Below, piece by piece: positions 44,913 to 54,651 of a DNA stretch of 64,000 nt. How positions within the stretch are numbered: position 1 is the stretch's first letter; every line of letters starts with the position of its first letter. The notes beneath the pieces were generated by a model, which had not been told where the DNA came from, ran no database searches, and saw only the letters and a list, made by a program, of their open reading frames with translations. The translations under genes and the position numbers were made by a program. Origin of the DNA: SYIM01 sp964581825. GTDB taxonomy: Bacteria; Pseudomonadota; Gammaproteobacteria; Burkholderiales; Burkholderiaceae_E. The stretch spans positions 1-64,000 of the forward strand of contig CAZORB010000003.1 in NCBI GenBank assembly GCA_964581825.1, written 5' to 3'.

Positions 44913-47260
44913 GCGCGATCAATCGGATGCTGTGGCGGGACTTGATCGCGCTACGCATGCAGTCCATCACGATAGCGCTGGTCATCGCTGCGGGTACCGC
45001 CGCGTTTGTGGCAACGATGTCTACCCACACCTCACTGACGTCCGCGCGCGATACGTACTACCAGCAGTCGCGCTTCGCCGATCTATTTGTTCGACTGCAT
45101 CAGGCGCCCACCGCTCTGGCGGATTCGATCGCAGCGCTGCCCGGTGTCGCAGCCGTGGCAGCAGGCCAGATGCATGCAGCTCGTATTTCGATCGATGGGA
45201 TTGACGCGCTGCTCTCGGCGCGCCTGCTCAATCTGCCGGTTCAGGACGCTGTCAATGCGCTGACGCTTCGCGCAGGCAGTTGGCCCAATCCAGGCTCGAC
45301 CGAAATCCTGCTCGGCGAGGCATTTGCAAGTCGGCGCGGCCTGGCGCCTGGCGACCGGATTCGCGCCGTGATCAATGGCCGGGAGCAGGCGTTGACCATC
45401 GCGGGCATTGCGGCATCCCCCGAGTATCTGATCGGGGTGGGCGAAGGCGGCATGGCCGACGACCGCACCTTCGCGATCATCTGGATGGATGGCGAGCGCC
45501 TGGCCGCTGCGTTTGGGATGCTGGCAAGTTTTAACATGCTGGCGCTGCGGGTTGCAGCGGGCGCTTCGGCGGGCGCACTGAAAGCCGAACTTGATTTGGC
45601 GCTGTCCCGCTACGGCTCCCGCGGCGCCTATGGACGCGAGGAGCAACCCTCCCATCGCGTGCTGACCCAGGAAATCAACGAACAGCGCGTGTTTGCCACG
45701 GTGCTGCCCACGATATTCCTCGCGGTAGCCGCGTTCATTCTGAACGTGGTGCTGAGCCGGCTCGTCGGGACTCAGCGCGACCGCATCGCCACGCTGAAGG
45801 CGATTGGCTATCCCTCGCTCCTGATTGCTCGCCACTATCTGTTGCTTGCAGCGTTGGTCGTGCTGGCGGGCAACATCATCGGGCTCACCGCGGGCAAAGC
45901 GCTCGGTGCCTGGATGACCAGTCTCTTCACCGATATTTTTCGAATTCCTGGATCCACCCATCAGATTGAAACTTGGGTGGCGGCCACACCGGTACTCGTT
46001 TCAACGCTCGGTGCGCTTGGGGCGGCCACGCTGTCCGTACGCGAAGTACTGAGGCTCTCTGCCGCCGAGGCCATGCAGCCGCCAGCGCCGCCGGTGTATC
46101 GCCACCACGGTGGTGGTTTTCAGAAGCGGCCATCGCGGCGCTCGCCCGCTACGATCATGATCGCGCGATCGATTCTGAGGCGTCCCGTTCGCGCCACGCT
46201 CACCGTGCTCGGTATGGCCGGGGCGATTGCGATTCTGGTCGCAGGAAGCTGGTGGCGTGATGCATTCGATCGAATGATCGGGCTCCATTTCGGTGTGGCC
46301 ATGCCCGCAGACCTGCATCTGGGCATTGTTCGCGCGGTACCCGAGCGGGTAATTCATCAGGTGGCGCGACTGCCGGGCGTCATCCAGACTGAAACCCGAC
46401 GCTCTGTCCCAGTGCGAATCGGCACCGGCGAGCGCGCGGAGCGCCTGCAGCTCGAGACGCTGGCAAACGAGCCTCGCCTGCGCCAGCCGATTGATGCCCA
46501 GGGTCGCCCGGTGCCACCGCCACCCGCGGGTCTGATGCTGGGCGATCGCCTCGCACGCACACTGCGCGTTGCCGCGGGCGACACGGTTCAGGTTGAGTTT
46601 CTCGATGGCCGTCAGCGTATTCGTGAGCTCACGGTGGGCGCGGTGTACGACGAGCCGATGGGCCGGAGCGCGTTTATTTCCGAACAGGAACTGAAGACAG
46701 CGACAGGCGATGCGGCGCAAGTCAACGTGGTGTCGGTTCGAGTTGCCCGCAGCGACCTGCCGTCGCTCATTACCGCACTCAAGCAGCTGCCCGCTGTGAC
46801 AGGCGTGTTCGATAAACAGGCACTGATCGACCATATCCGCTCCAATGCCGAGCGCAACCTGTTGGTGTTCACCGGCGTACTGAGCCTGTTCGCCGCAGCC
46901 ATCGCCGCGGGGGTGGTCTACAACAGCGCCCGGATCGCGTTGGCCGAGCGCCGTTGGGAGCTCGCCACCCTGCGGGTGCTGGGGATGAACCAGACCGAAG
47001 TCAGCCGGCTGATGCTTGGCGAACTCGCGCTGCAGACCCTGCTCGCGGTGCCCATCGGTTGCCTGGCGGGGCGCCTGCTTGCCGCGCTGCTGGTGGACAT
47101 GATGAGTGCCGAGACCTTCACCATTCCGGTAACGATTCTGCCGCGCACGTATGCCTGGGCGGTTGGCGTGATGGTGGTCACCAGCCTGGTGAGCGCGTTC
47201 GCCGTTCATCGGCGGCTCGTGCGGCTGGACCTGATTGCAGTACTGAAGACCCGCGAATGA
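44909..47260 (+). CDS. FtsX-like ABC permease, double domain
   Basis: A 783-residue permease with a GTG start overlapping the ATPase stop. Topology is an N-terminal helix, a large periplasmic domain, three helices (about residues 265-390), another helix and periplasmic domain, and a final three-helix FtsX block (about 645-780) with ERRWELATLRVLGMNQTEVSRLML. This two-FtsX arrangement fits permeases that act alone with one ATPase. It is coupled by ATGA to an HlyD-type adaptor, suggesting export across both membranes; no outer-membrane channel is in the window. Confidence 0.88.
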   Translation: MSAINRMLWRDLIALRMQSITIALVIAAGTAAFVATMSTHTSLTSARDTYYQQSRFADLFVRLHQAPTALADSIAALPGVAAVAAGQMHAARISIDGIDALLSARLLNLPVQDAVNALTLRAGSWPNPGSTEILLGEAFASRRGLAPGDRIRAVINGREQALTIAGIAASPEYLIGVGEGGMADDRTFAIIWMDGERLAAAFGMLASFNMLALRVAAGASAGALKAELDLALSRYGSRGAYGREEQPSHRVLTQEINEQRVFATVLPTIFLAVAAFILNVVLSRLVGTQRDRIATLKAIGYPSLLIARHYLLLAALVVLAGNIIGLTAGKALGAWMTSLFTDIFRIPGSTHQIETWVAATPVLVSTLGALGAATLSVREVLRLSAAEAMQPPAPPVYRHHGGGFQKRPSRRSPATIMIARSILRRPVRATLTVLGMAGAIAILVAGSWWRDAFDRMIGLHFGVAMPADLHLGIVRAVPERVIHQVARLPGVIQTETRRSVPVRIGTGERAERLQLETLANEPRLRQPIDAQGRPVPPPPAGLMLGDRLARTLRVAAGDTVQVEFLDGRQRIRELTVGAVYDEPMGRSAFISEQELKTATGDAAQVNVVSVRVARSDLPSLITALKQLPAVTGVFDKQALIDHIRSNAERNLLVFTGVLSLFAAAIAAGVVYNSARIALAERRWELATLRVLGMNQTEVSRLMLGELALQTLLAVPIGCLAGRLLAALLVDMMSAETFTIPVTILPRTYAWAVGVMVVTSLVSAFAVHRRLVRLDLIAVLKTRE

Positions 47261-48474
47261 GCGCCCGCTACCGAACCCTGATGATCGCAATGGCAGCGCT
47301 GGCACTGATCAGCGCTGGACTCTACGCGGCGCTACGGCCTCAGCCGATCGAAGTCGATCTCACGCCAGTGCGAATCGATCGCTTCGAACGGACAGTGGAA
47401 GACGAAGGTCGTACCCGGGTAAAGGATCGCTATCTGGTCAGCGCGCCGGTAAGCGGCAGGCTGTCCCGGCCAGCCTTGCGGGTGGGCGACGCCGTCCATG
47501 CTGGCGACGTGTTACTGACCATCCTGCCGCAGGACCCCGCATTGATCGACCGACGCACCAGTGCATCGCTGGGCGCTCGCGCCGACGCTGCCCGCGCTGC
47601 GCTCGCGCGGGCTCGCGCCGAGGCCGCCCGAGCCCGCGCTGCCGAGACACTGGCCCGGTCGGAGGCTGCCCGGGCCGCCGATCTTGCGCGACGCGGCTTC
47701 GTGTCCGAATCCAACCGAGAAAACGCCGAACTGACGTTGCGCGAACGCGAACAGGCTCGCGTGGCTGCCGAACATGCCGAATCGGCCGCCGGTTTTGAAC
47801 TGAACGCCGCATTGGCCGCCCTGCAACGCGCAGGTGGGTCTTCAGGGGCTGCGACGCGGCCCGAAGAGGCCTGGCTGGTGACCGCACCCGTTGACGGGCT
47901 GGTTCTGAAACTCCTTCACGACAGCGAGCAGCCGGTGATTGCCGGCGAACCCCTGATCGAATTGGGCAATCTTCGCTCCCTCGAGGTGGTGGTCGATGTG
48001 CTGAGTACCGAAGCCTCGGGCATCCAGCCAGGCCAGCCGGTCCGGCTCACCCTTGCGCGACGTGCGGCGCCGCTGATCGGTCAGGTCAGGCGGATCGAGC
48101 CGGTTGCGCACACCAAGGTGTCAGCGCTCGGTATCGATGAACAGCGAGTCCCCGTGCTGATTGACCTTCCAGCACACCCCGATCCGGTACCGGGCGATGG
48201 TTGGCGGGTCGATGCGGCAATCATTGTGGAAACTCATGAGGCGGTGCCCGTCTTGCCGGTTGGCGCCTTGATTCGCGAGCGGGGTCGCTGGCAGGTGTTT
48301 GTCGAACAGCAGGGCCGAGTATCAGTACGCCCAGTCACGGTGGGCGGCTTGAATGCTCGCGACGCCTGGATCAGCGCGGGCCTTGCGAAGGGTGATCAGG
48401 TGGTCATCCACCCGCCGGACAGCCTTCGCGATGGCAGTCCGGTACGAGCGCGCCCGCGATCCGACGCCCGATAA
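47257..48474 (+). CDS. HlyD/RND-type periplasmic adaptor protein
   Basis: A 405-residue membrane-fusion protein. One N-terminal helix (LMIAMAALALISAGLYAAL), a biotinyl-lipoyl half (LVSAPVSGRLSRPALRVGDAVHAGDVLLTI), an Ala/Arg-rich coiled-coil hairpin (about residues 100-190), the return lipoyl half (WLVTAPVDGLVLKLLHDSEQPVIAGEPL), then beta-barrel and membrane-proximal domains. ATG 47257 overlaps the permease stop; longer upstream frame lies inside the permease gene. Completes the ABC export triplet. ccmI begins 62 bases later. Confidence 0.9.
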   Translation: MSARYRTLMIAMAALALISAGLYAALRPQPIEVDLTPVRIDRFERTVEDEGRTRVKDRYLVSAPVSGRLSRPALRVGDAVHAGDVLLTILPQDPALIDRRTSASLGARADAARAALARARAEAARARAAETLARSEAARAADLARRGFVSESNRENAELTLREREQARVAAEHAESAAGFELNAALAALQRAGGSSGAATRPEEAWLVTAPVDGLVLKLLHDSEQPVIAGEPLIELGNLRSLEVVVDVLSTEASGIQPGQPVRLTLARRAAPLIGQVRRIEPVAHTKVSALGIDEQRVPVLIDLPAHPDPVPGDGWRVDAAIIVETHEAVPVLPVGALIRERGRWQVFVEQQGRVSVRPVTVGGLNARDAWISAGLAKGDQVVIHPPDSLRDGSPVRARPRSDAR

Positions 48475-48536
48475 CCGTGTGAGACAATCCTTTCGATTCA
48501 ACTGCATGCAGCCGAAGGCGCTGCGTCTCGCATTCG

Positions 48537-49781
48537 ATGCTGCTCTGGACCATCGTCGGCTGTCTCACCCTCTTGGCCCTGCTGCCGGTGCTCTGGCCTC
48601 TGCTTGCCCGACGTACCGCCGCGTCCGATCAGATCAGCGACGAAAGCGATCCGCTGGTAGCCGTCTACCGCGATCGGCGCAGGGAAATTGAACGTGAACG
48701 CGATGCGGGCCGCTTGTCGGCAGATGAAGCATCCGCTGCTATTGATGAACTGGTCGCGCAGATGGCGCGTGAACTGCCGGAAGAAACCGCCGCCATCGTC
48801 TCCCAGCCTGCTCGCAGCACACTGCCGGCACGGATCGCAGCATTGGCTATCGCCATTACCGTGCCAGCCGCGTCACTGCTGGTCTATCAGATGATCGGCG
48901 CACCGGAACTCGCAACGGGTGACCTCACCCTGGGCGATGGCGAAATCGATGAGCAAAAACTCGACCAGATGATCGCCGACCTCGAGCGCCGCGTGCGCGG
49001 CAACGCCGACGATACCGAAGCGTGGATGATGCTCGCCGGCGCACGCAAGTTCCGCGGCCGTCTGGCCGAGGCCAATGAGGCTTTTGAAGAGGTGCTGCGT
49101 CGTACCGCGCCTAACGCACGGCTGTTGGCCGAGTTCGCCGAGTCACTGGCAATTACGCGCGATGGCCGATTCGACGGGCGTCCCATTGCGCTGCTCGAGC
49201 AGGCACTGCGGCTCGACCCCGATGATCCCAAGGCCGTTGCACTGATGGGCGCTGCGCAGTTTCAGGCTGGCAATCTGCAGGCTGCACGCGTCCACCTGAA
49301 ACGTCTGCTCGATTCAATGCCCGCAGAGCAGCCGCAACGCGAAGCCTTGCGAGATGTACTGGCTCGCATCGATGCGCAACTCGAGGCTGGCGGTGCACGC
49401 GACACCGCTCCTGGTGCTGCGCCTGCAGCACCGTCCGAGGCAGTGACTGGCGAAATCGAGCTTGATCCCCAACTCGCTGCGCAGGCGTCCTCAGCCCGCA
49501 CGCTGTTCGTCACGGCATGAAGCGCAACCGGCCCCCGCGTACCTTTGGCGGTGTTACGGGTCGATAACCCAGCGCTGCCGCGCGCATTTCGGCTCGACGA
49601 TTCACTCGCGATGGACCCGGCGCGGCGTCTGTCATCTGCGGATCAGCTGATCATCGAAGTTCGTCTCAGCCGAAGCGGCAACGCGCTGCGCGAGCCTGGC
49701 GATCTGATCAGCGAACCACTCGCCGCCCGCCCCGGCCAGAGCGGACTCAAGCTTCGGATCGATCGGGTCGTTCAGCCGTGA
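48537..49781 (+). pseudogene. ccmI: Cytochrome c maturation protein CcmI, interrupted by in-frame TGA
   Basis: CcmI (CycH) binds the C-terminus of apocytochrome c and feeds it to the CcmF-CcmH haem ligation complex. The N-terminal membrane anchor (MLLWTIVGCLTLLALLPVLWPLL), the ERERDAGRLSADEA linker, a second helix and the TPR domain (about residues 145-270) are present. At codon 328 (49518-49520) TGA interrupts ...SARTLFVTA, and the same frame continues SATGPRVPLAVLRVDNPALP through FRLDDSLAMDPARRLSS to a stop at 49781 overlapping ccmA. That tail is the conserved CcmI C-terminal domain. A CGA to TGA change would explain it. Full length would be 414 residues. It may be a sequencing error, a true truncation or readthrough. 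Confidence 0.85.
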
Positions 49782-50491
49782 CCGAGGCGGTTGCGAGACC
49801 GGATCAGCAGTGGGCCTTCGAGGCGCCTCAAGCGTCCGGGCTGGCCGTTGAGGGCCTCGCCTGCAGCGCGGGCTACCGGCTGCTGTTCAAGTCGCTCAGC
49901 TTCCAGCTGCCTCCGGGTCAGTGGCTGCGGCTCACCGGCCCGAATGGTTCCGGCAAGTCCACGCTGCTGCGAGCCATCGCAGGCCTGGGACGGCCCGCCG
50001 AGGGCCACATCGCATGGGACGGCGTTACGCGGCGGCCGGGATCGGCCGAGTGGCACGCGATCATGCTGTATCAGGGTCATGCCGCCGGTTTTAAGGACAC
50101 GCTCAGCGCACGCGACAACCTTTTACTTCAGCAGGGGCTCGACTCCGGATTGCCCGCCGGAGGCGGAGCAATGGATGTCGACACGCTGCTTGAGCGATGC
50201 GGCTTACTCTCGCGCGCCAACCTGTCTTTTCAGCGCCTGTCAGCCGGCCAACGACACCGTCTGTCGCTGGCGCGACTGGCCGGTGCGCGGCGAAAGCTCT
50301 GGCTGCTGGACGAACCCACGACGGCGCTCGACAGCCACGGGCAGGCCTTATTCGGACGCTTGTTAAGCGAGCATCTGGCCCAGGGCGGCAGCGCGGTCAT
50401 TGCCACACACCAGCCCATTGACTGCGACCGCCCGCCCGTGGAACTCGACCTGAGCGCCCAGGCTGGCACCATGCCAACGGGATCGGGCTGA
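49778..50491 (+). CDS. ccmA: Cytochrome c biogenesis ABC ATPase CcmA
   Basis: ATPase that, with CcmB and CcmC, drives release of haem-loaded CcmE. 237 residues from GTG 49778, overlapping the ccmI stop. Walker A GPNGSGKST, Q-loop ML-YQGH, signature LSAGQRHRLSLARL and Walker B LWLLDEPTTALD. The first 25 residues are an extra tail before the conserved GLACSAGYRLLFKSLSFQL. Also overlaps ccmB by one base. Confidence 0.95.
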   Translation: MTEAVARPDQQWAFEAPQASGLAVEGLACSAGYRLLFKSLSFQLPPGQWLRLTGPNGSGKSTLLRAIAGLGRPAEGHIAWDGVTRRPGSAEWHAIMLYQGHAAGFKDTLSARDNLLLQQGLDSGLPAGGGAMDVDTLLERCGLLSRANLSFQRLSAGQRHRLSLARLAGARRKLWLLDEPTTALDSHGQALFGRLLSEHLAQGGSAVIATHQPIDCDRPPVELDLSAQAGTMPTGSG

Positions 50492-51201
50492 TGGCAGCCT
50501 CATCCGGCGAACCGGCGAGCCCGCCTGCCACCGCGCTGGCCGCGCTGGGATGGGCCTGCACACGAGACCTCCGCCTCGCGCTTCGCAGTCGAGGCGAGGT
50601 CGCACTGGTCCTGGTGTTTTTCGTGCTGGTGGGATCGATGTTTCCGCTTGCCATGGCGCCCGAACCCGCGTTGTTGCGTGCCATCGCACCCGGCATCGCC
50701 TGGGTCAGCGCCCTGCTTGCCACGCTGCTCAGCCTTCCCAGGCTGTTTTCAGCTGATCACGCCGACGGCACACTTGAGCAGATGCTGCTGGCGCCCGCCC
50801 CGCTATCAGCGCTGTTGTCTGGCAAGGTGCTCGCCCACTGGTTAACCACGTCGGCGCCGCTGGTCCTACTCGCGGCGCTGTCCGGGCTGCAATTCAACCT
50901 CGATGTTGAAGGGATTGCAGTTCTGGCAGCCAGCCTGCTGCTGGGCACACCACTTCTTACCTGGTTAGGCGCGATTTCGGCGGCACTTGCACTCGGCACG
51001 CGCGGGGGATCCACACTGCTGGGTCTGCTGGTTCTGCCGCTCGCTGTGCCGGTTCTGATTTTCGGGGCTGGGTCGGTGGAATCTGCGGCGGCGGGGCTAG
51101 GGGCTGAAGCGCATTTGTCGCTGCTCGCTGCAGGATCCATCTTGGCGAGCATGGTCGGCCCGGCAACGCTCGCGCTGGCGGTTAAAATCGCTCACGAGTG
51201 A
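50491..51201 (+). CDS. ccmB: Haem exporter subunit CcmB
   Basis: Six-helix inner-membrane permease subunit of 236 residues. It begins with TRDLRLALRSRGEVALVLVFFVLVGSMFPLA and contains LLSLPRLFSADHADGTLEQMLLAPAPL, the conserved CcmB core. Its start shares a base with the ccmA stop (TGATG) and it ends one base before ccmC, so the genes are translated in concert. Confidence 0.95.
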   Translation: MAASSGEPASPPATALAALGWACTRDLRLALRSRGEVALVLVFFVLVGSMFPLAMAPEPALLRAIAPGIAWVSALLATLLSLPRLFSADHADGTLEQMLLAPAPLSALLSGKVLAHWLTTSAPLVLLAALSGLQFNLDVEGIAVLAASLLLGTPLLTWLGAISAALALGTRGGSTLLGLLVLPLAVPVLIFGAGSVESAAAGLGAEAHLSLLAAGSILASMVGPATLALAVKIAHE

Positions 51202-51202
51202 T

Positions 51203-51994
51203 ATGGCTTCAATGAACTGGTTCCGATTCGCCTCACCCGCGTCTTTTTATCCGATCGCGGGCCCGCTGACCGCCGTGTTCGGCTGGGTCGCGGCTGCGCT
51301 CGCCATTGCGGGCCTTTATGTGGGATTCGGGATCGCGCCTACCGATGCGCAGCAGGGGGAGTCGTACCGCATCATTTTCATCCATGTCCCCGCCGCATGG
51401 ATGGCCATGCTCATCTATGTGGTCATCGCATTCTGGTCAATTTTCTCGCTCACGCTCAACGCCCGTCTTCCAGCCATGATGGCTCAGGCGCTCGCCCCAA
51501 CCGGCGCAATGTTCGCGTTCATCGCGCTCTGGACCGGTGCCTTCTGGGGTCGGCCTACCTGGGGAACCTACTGGGTGTGGGATGCCCGTCTCACCTCCAC
51601 GCTGGTGCTGCTGTTTCTGTACCTGGGGCTGATTGCATTGCGCTCGGCAATCGACGATCCACGCCGCGCCGACCGCGCCTGCGCGCTGCTCGCCCTGGTG
51701 GGGGTTGTCAATGTCCCGATCATCTATTTTTCGGTGCGCTGGTGGAACACGCTGCATCAGGGTGCCACCATCTCCATGACCGCTGCCCCCAAAATGGCGC
51801 AAACCATGCTGACCGCCATGTTGCTGATGACCTTTGCCGCCTGGTCCTACGCAATCGCTTCTGCACTGCACCGGGTGCGAACCCTCATTATCGAGCGCGA
51901 GGCGCTCACCGACTGGGTCGGCAAGTTAATTGTCGAGTCACCGGCCAAGTCAGCCGACGGGTCGACAACCGCCGCACGGCACGGGGGCTCCTGA
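51203..51994 (+). CDS. ccmC: Haem handling protein CcmC
   Basis: Six-helix protein that presents haem to CcmE. 263 residues with the tryptophan-rich WWD signature WGTYWVWDARLTSTLVLLFLYLG and flanking periplasmic histidines (IFIHVPAAWMAM and WWNTLHQGATIS) that ligate haem. Its TGA overlaps the ATG of ccmD. Confidence 0.96.
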   Translation: MASMNWFRFASPASFYPIAGPLTAVFGWVAAALAIAGLYVGFGIAPTDAQQGESYRIIFIHVPAAWMAMLIYVVIAFWSIFSLTLNARLPAMMAQALAPTGAMFAFIALWTGAFWGRPTWGTYWVWDARLTSTLVLLFLYLGLIALRSAIDDPRRADRACALLALVGVVNVPIIYFSVRWWNTLHQGATISMTAAPKMAQTMLTAMLLMTFAAWSYAIASALHRVRTLIIEREALTDWVGKLIVESPAKSADGSTTAARHGGS

Positions 51995-52155
51995 TGGCAG
52001 AGTGGCTGGCCATGGGCGGACACGGATTCTTCATCTGGAGTTCCTACGGCATGTTCGCGCTTGCACTGATCATCGAGATCGCCGTGCTGCGACGCGCGCG
52101 ACGCAGTGCCATTGAGCAGGCCCGCGCCATGCGGTCAGACTCCTCATCATCATGA
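51994..52155 (+). CDS. ccmD: Haem exporter accessory protein CcmD
   Basis: A 53-residue single-pass membrane protein that stabilises the CcmC-CcmE complex. Sequence MAEWLAMGGHGFFIWSSYGM then a helix FALALIIEIAVL and a basic tail RRARRSA, all typical. Starts on the last base of the ccmC stop and overlaps ccmE by ATGA. Confidence 0.92.
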   Translation: MAEWLAMGGHGFFIWSSYGMFALALIIEIAVLRRARRSAIEQARAMRSDSSSS

Positions 52156-52616
52156 AACCGCGCCATCGTCGGTTTGCCTGGATTCTTGCCGGCCTGATCG
52201 CGCTGTCGGTGGCCACCACACTGGTGCTGAATGCGTTTCGCAGCAACCTGGTGTTTTTCTTTACGCCCAGCGAAGTGGCGCAAGGTAAAGCGCCAACCGG
52301 TCGGGTGTTTCGAATTGGCGGTCTGGTGGGCGATGGCAGCGTGCAGCGTGAAGGCACCACCGTTCGGTTTACAGTCACTGACAACGCGCACACCATCGCC
52401 GTGACCTACACAGGAATCCTGCCCGACCTCTTCAAAGAGGGACGAGGCGTAGTGGCTCAGGGTCTGATCCTGTCAGATGGCAGCTTCCAGGCTCGCGAGG
52501 TGCTCGCCAAGCACGATGAAAACTACATGCCGCCCGAGGCAGCGGAAGCGCTCAAGCGCGCCGGCCATCCAATCGGCGCGCCCGACCAGTTCAAACAAAA
52601 GCCGGCCAAACCATGA
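52152..52616 (+). CDS. ccmE: Periplasmic haem chaperone CcmE
   Basis: Membrane-anchored OB-fold protein of 154 residues that binds haem covalently and passes it to CcmF. The haem-attaching histidine is His121 in KHDENYMPPE, with the nearby Tyr125. N-terminal anchor RFAWILAGLIALSVATTLVL and VGDGSVQREGTTVRFTVTD follow the family. ATGA overlaps at both ends. Confidence 0.96.
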   Translation: MKPRHRRFAWILAGLIALSVATTLVLNAFRSNLVFFFTPSEVAQGKAPTGRVFRIGGLVGDGSVQREGTTVRFTVTDNAHTIAVTYTGILPDLFKEGRGVVAQGLILSDGSFQAREVLAKHDENYMPPEAAEALKRAGHPIGAPDQFKQKPAKP

Positions 52617-54637
52617 TTGCTGAAGTGGGTCACTTTGCGCTCGCGCTGTCACTGGCTCTGTCGGTGATCCTCGCGGTCTTGCCGATGGCGGGCACGTTCA
52701 TGCGGCCAAGCGCCACAGCGCGAGCCTTTACCGACACCGCGCGCCCAATCGCCGCAGTGTTGTTCTCGCTTGTGCTGCTCGCCTTCATGTGCCTGGGCGC
52801 ACTCTTCGTCGGCAACGACTTCACCGTATCGCTGGTGGCCACCCACTCGAATCTGTCCCTGCCGATCGCCTATCGGGTGGCCGCCACCTGGGGGTCGCAT
52901 GAAGGCTCAATGCTGCTCTGGGTGCTGATGCTCACGGGCTGGACCGCTGCCGTTGCGGCGTTTTCAGCATCCCTGCCCGATGTGCTGCGAACTCGCATCC
53001 TGTCGGTCATGGGCGCCATCACCATTGGCTTTCTGATGTTTCTGCTGTTCACCTCCAATCCGTTCGAACGGCTGATTCCTCCTCCCGCCGACGGGCGCGA
53101 CCTGAACCCGCTGCTGCAAGACCCGGGCATGGTGTTCCATCCACCGCTGCTTTACATGGGCTACGTAGGCTTGGCGGTTGCGTTCGCGTTCGCGGTCGCC
53201 GGACTGATTGGCGGGCGGTTCGACGCGGTGTGGGCGCGTTGGGCCCGTCCCTGGACCACCGTGGCCTGGGCGTTTCTCACGCTAGGTATCGCGCTGGGTT
53301 CGTTCTGGGCGTACTACGAGCTGGGCTGGGGCGGCTGGTGGTTCTGGGACCCGGTTGAAAACGCCTCGTTCATGCCGTGGCTGGTGGCCACCGCGCTCAT
53401 CCATTCGCTGGCGGTCACCGAAAAGCGGGGCGCCTTTCGAAGCTGGACTGTTTTGCTCGCGATATTGGGATTCAGCCTGAGCCTGCTCGGCACGTTCCTG
53501 GTCCGCTCGGGCGTGCTCACATCGGTCCACGCATTCGCCACCGACCCCGCGCGCGGCGTGTTCATCCTGATCTTCCTGGCCCTGGTCATCGGTGGGTCGC
53601 TGCTGCTGTATGCCTGGCGTGCGCCCGCCTTAGGCTCAGGCAGCGGCTTTGCGCTGATATCCCGCGAGTCCATGCTGCTCGCCAATAATGTCGTCCTGGT
53701 GGTTGCCATGGCGGCAGTGCTGCTCGGCACGCTTTACCCGCTCGCGCTCGACACGCTTGGCATGGGCAAAATTTCGGTCGGGCCGCCGTACTTCGACGCG
53801 GTGTTTTATCCGCTCATGGCGCCAGCCATGTTTCTGATGGCGGTCGGGCCGCTCACACGCTGGAAGCAGGCGCCGCTGCCCGATATCGCGCGACGCCTGC
53901 GTTGGGCCCTGGCGATTGCGATCGCAGCCGCGCTGCTGCAGCCGCTCACCACCGACGCTGGTTTCCGTCCTATCGCGGCCAGTGGCCTGGCATTCGGCCT
54001 CTGGATCGCCGCTGGCGTTGGGGTCGCCATGCTTGACATGCTGAGGGACCCGGATGGCCGAATTCGGGCCTCGCGCGCTCGGCTTCACCCTGCATCAGTC
54101 TGGGGTATGCAGCTTGCGCATCTGGGTGTTGCAATCTTCGTCATCGGCGTCACGCTGGTCAAAAGCAGCGAAAGCGAGCGTGAAGTGCAGTTGGCCCCCG
54201 GCCAGTCGGTTTCGGTGGGCGGCTGGCGCGTTGATTTCAAAGACCTGCGAACCGTCACCGGCCCCAACTACGATGCGATGCGCGGCCGGTTCGAGCTTCG
54301 CCGCGACACCGACGCCGCCAACGCACCGCCGCGCGCGATTCTGCTGCCCGAGAAGCGGGTGTACCGCGCGCAGCGCATGCCCATGACCGAAGCTGCAATC
54401 GATCGCAGCCTGTGGCGCGATGTGTATGTCTCAATGGGCGAACCGCTGACGGGCAACGACTGGGCCATCCGGGTGCATGTGAAGCCGTTCGTCAACTGGA
54501 TCTGGCTCGGGTGCGTACTGATGGCGCTTGGCGGTTTTGTGGCCATTGCAGACCGCCGATACCGCCGTCGACTCGCCGCACGTGAGGCCGCCAGCGCGGG
54601 GGCAGTCCAGGTCGCGGGCGGCCTCGCGCCACGCTAA
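52613..54637 (+). CDS. ccmF: Cytochrome c haem lyase subunit CcmF
   Basis: Polytopic 674-residue protein that receives haem from CcmE and, with CcmH and CcmI, attaches it to apocytochrome. The WWD motif GWGGWWFWDPVENASFMPWL lies at about 237-256, and external histidines are in NPLLQDPGMVFHPPLLYMGY and VTEKRGAFRSWT regions. Periplasmic C-terminal domain includes VQLAPGQSVSVGGWRVDFKD. Starts inside ccmE stop; ccmG begins 14 bases later. Confidence 0.96.
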   Translation: MIAEVGHFALALSLALSVILAVLPMAGTFMRPSATARAFTDTARPIAAVLFSLVLLAFMCLGALFVGNDFTVSLVATHSNLSLPIAYRVAATWGSHEGSMLLWVLMLTGWTAAVAAFSASLPDVLRTRILSVMGAITIGFLMFLLFTSNPFERLIPPPADGRDLNPLLQDPGMVFHPPLLYMGYVGLAVAFAFAVAGLIGGRFDAVWARWARPWTTVAWAFLTLGIALGSFWAYYELGWGGWWFWDPVENASFMPWLVATALIHSLAVTEKRGAFRSWTVLLAILGFSLSLLGTFLVRSGVLTSVHAFATDPARGVFILIFLALVIGGSLLLYAWRAPALGSGSGFALISRESMLLANNVVLVVAMAAVLLGTLYPLALDTLGMGKISVGPPYFDAVFYPLMAPAMFLMAVGPLTRWKQAPLPDIARRLRWALAIAIAAALLQPLTTDAGFRPIAASGLAFGLWIAAGVGVAMLDMLRDPDGRIRASRARLHPASVWGMQLAHLGVAIFVIGVTLVKSSESEREVQLAPGQSVSVGGWRVDFKDLRTVTGPNYDAMRGRFELRRDTDAANAPPRAILLPEKRVYRAQRMPMTEAAIDRSLWRDVYVSMGEPLTGNDWAIRVHVKPFVNWIWLGCVLMALGGFVAIADRRYRRRLAAREAASAGAVQVAGGLAPR

Positions 54638-54651
54638 CGCTCATCAGGGCC

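Noticed and set aside
46001..47305. 434-codon open frame opposite the FtsX permease gene
   Set aside because: Antisense open frames are common in GC-rich genes; the composition is Arg/His/Gln-rich with no domain, and the sense gene has clear motifs.
47570..47690. Imperfect Ala/Arg/Glu codon repeat resembling a short tandem array
   Set aside because: It encodes the coiled-coil hairpin expected in an HlyD-type adaptor; there is no exact DNA repeat unit.
49545..49781. Possible separate small gene before ccmA
   Set aside because: It is in the same frame as ccmI, matches the CcmI C-terminal domain and begins only at a TTG; it is the remainder of ccmI after the TGA, not a gene of its own.
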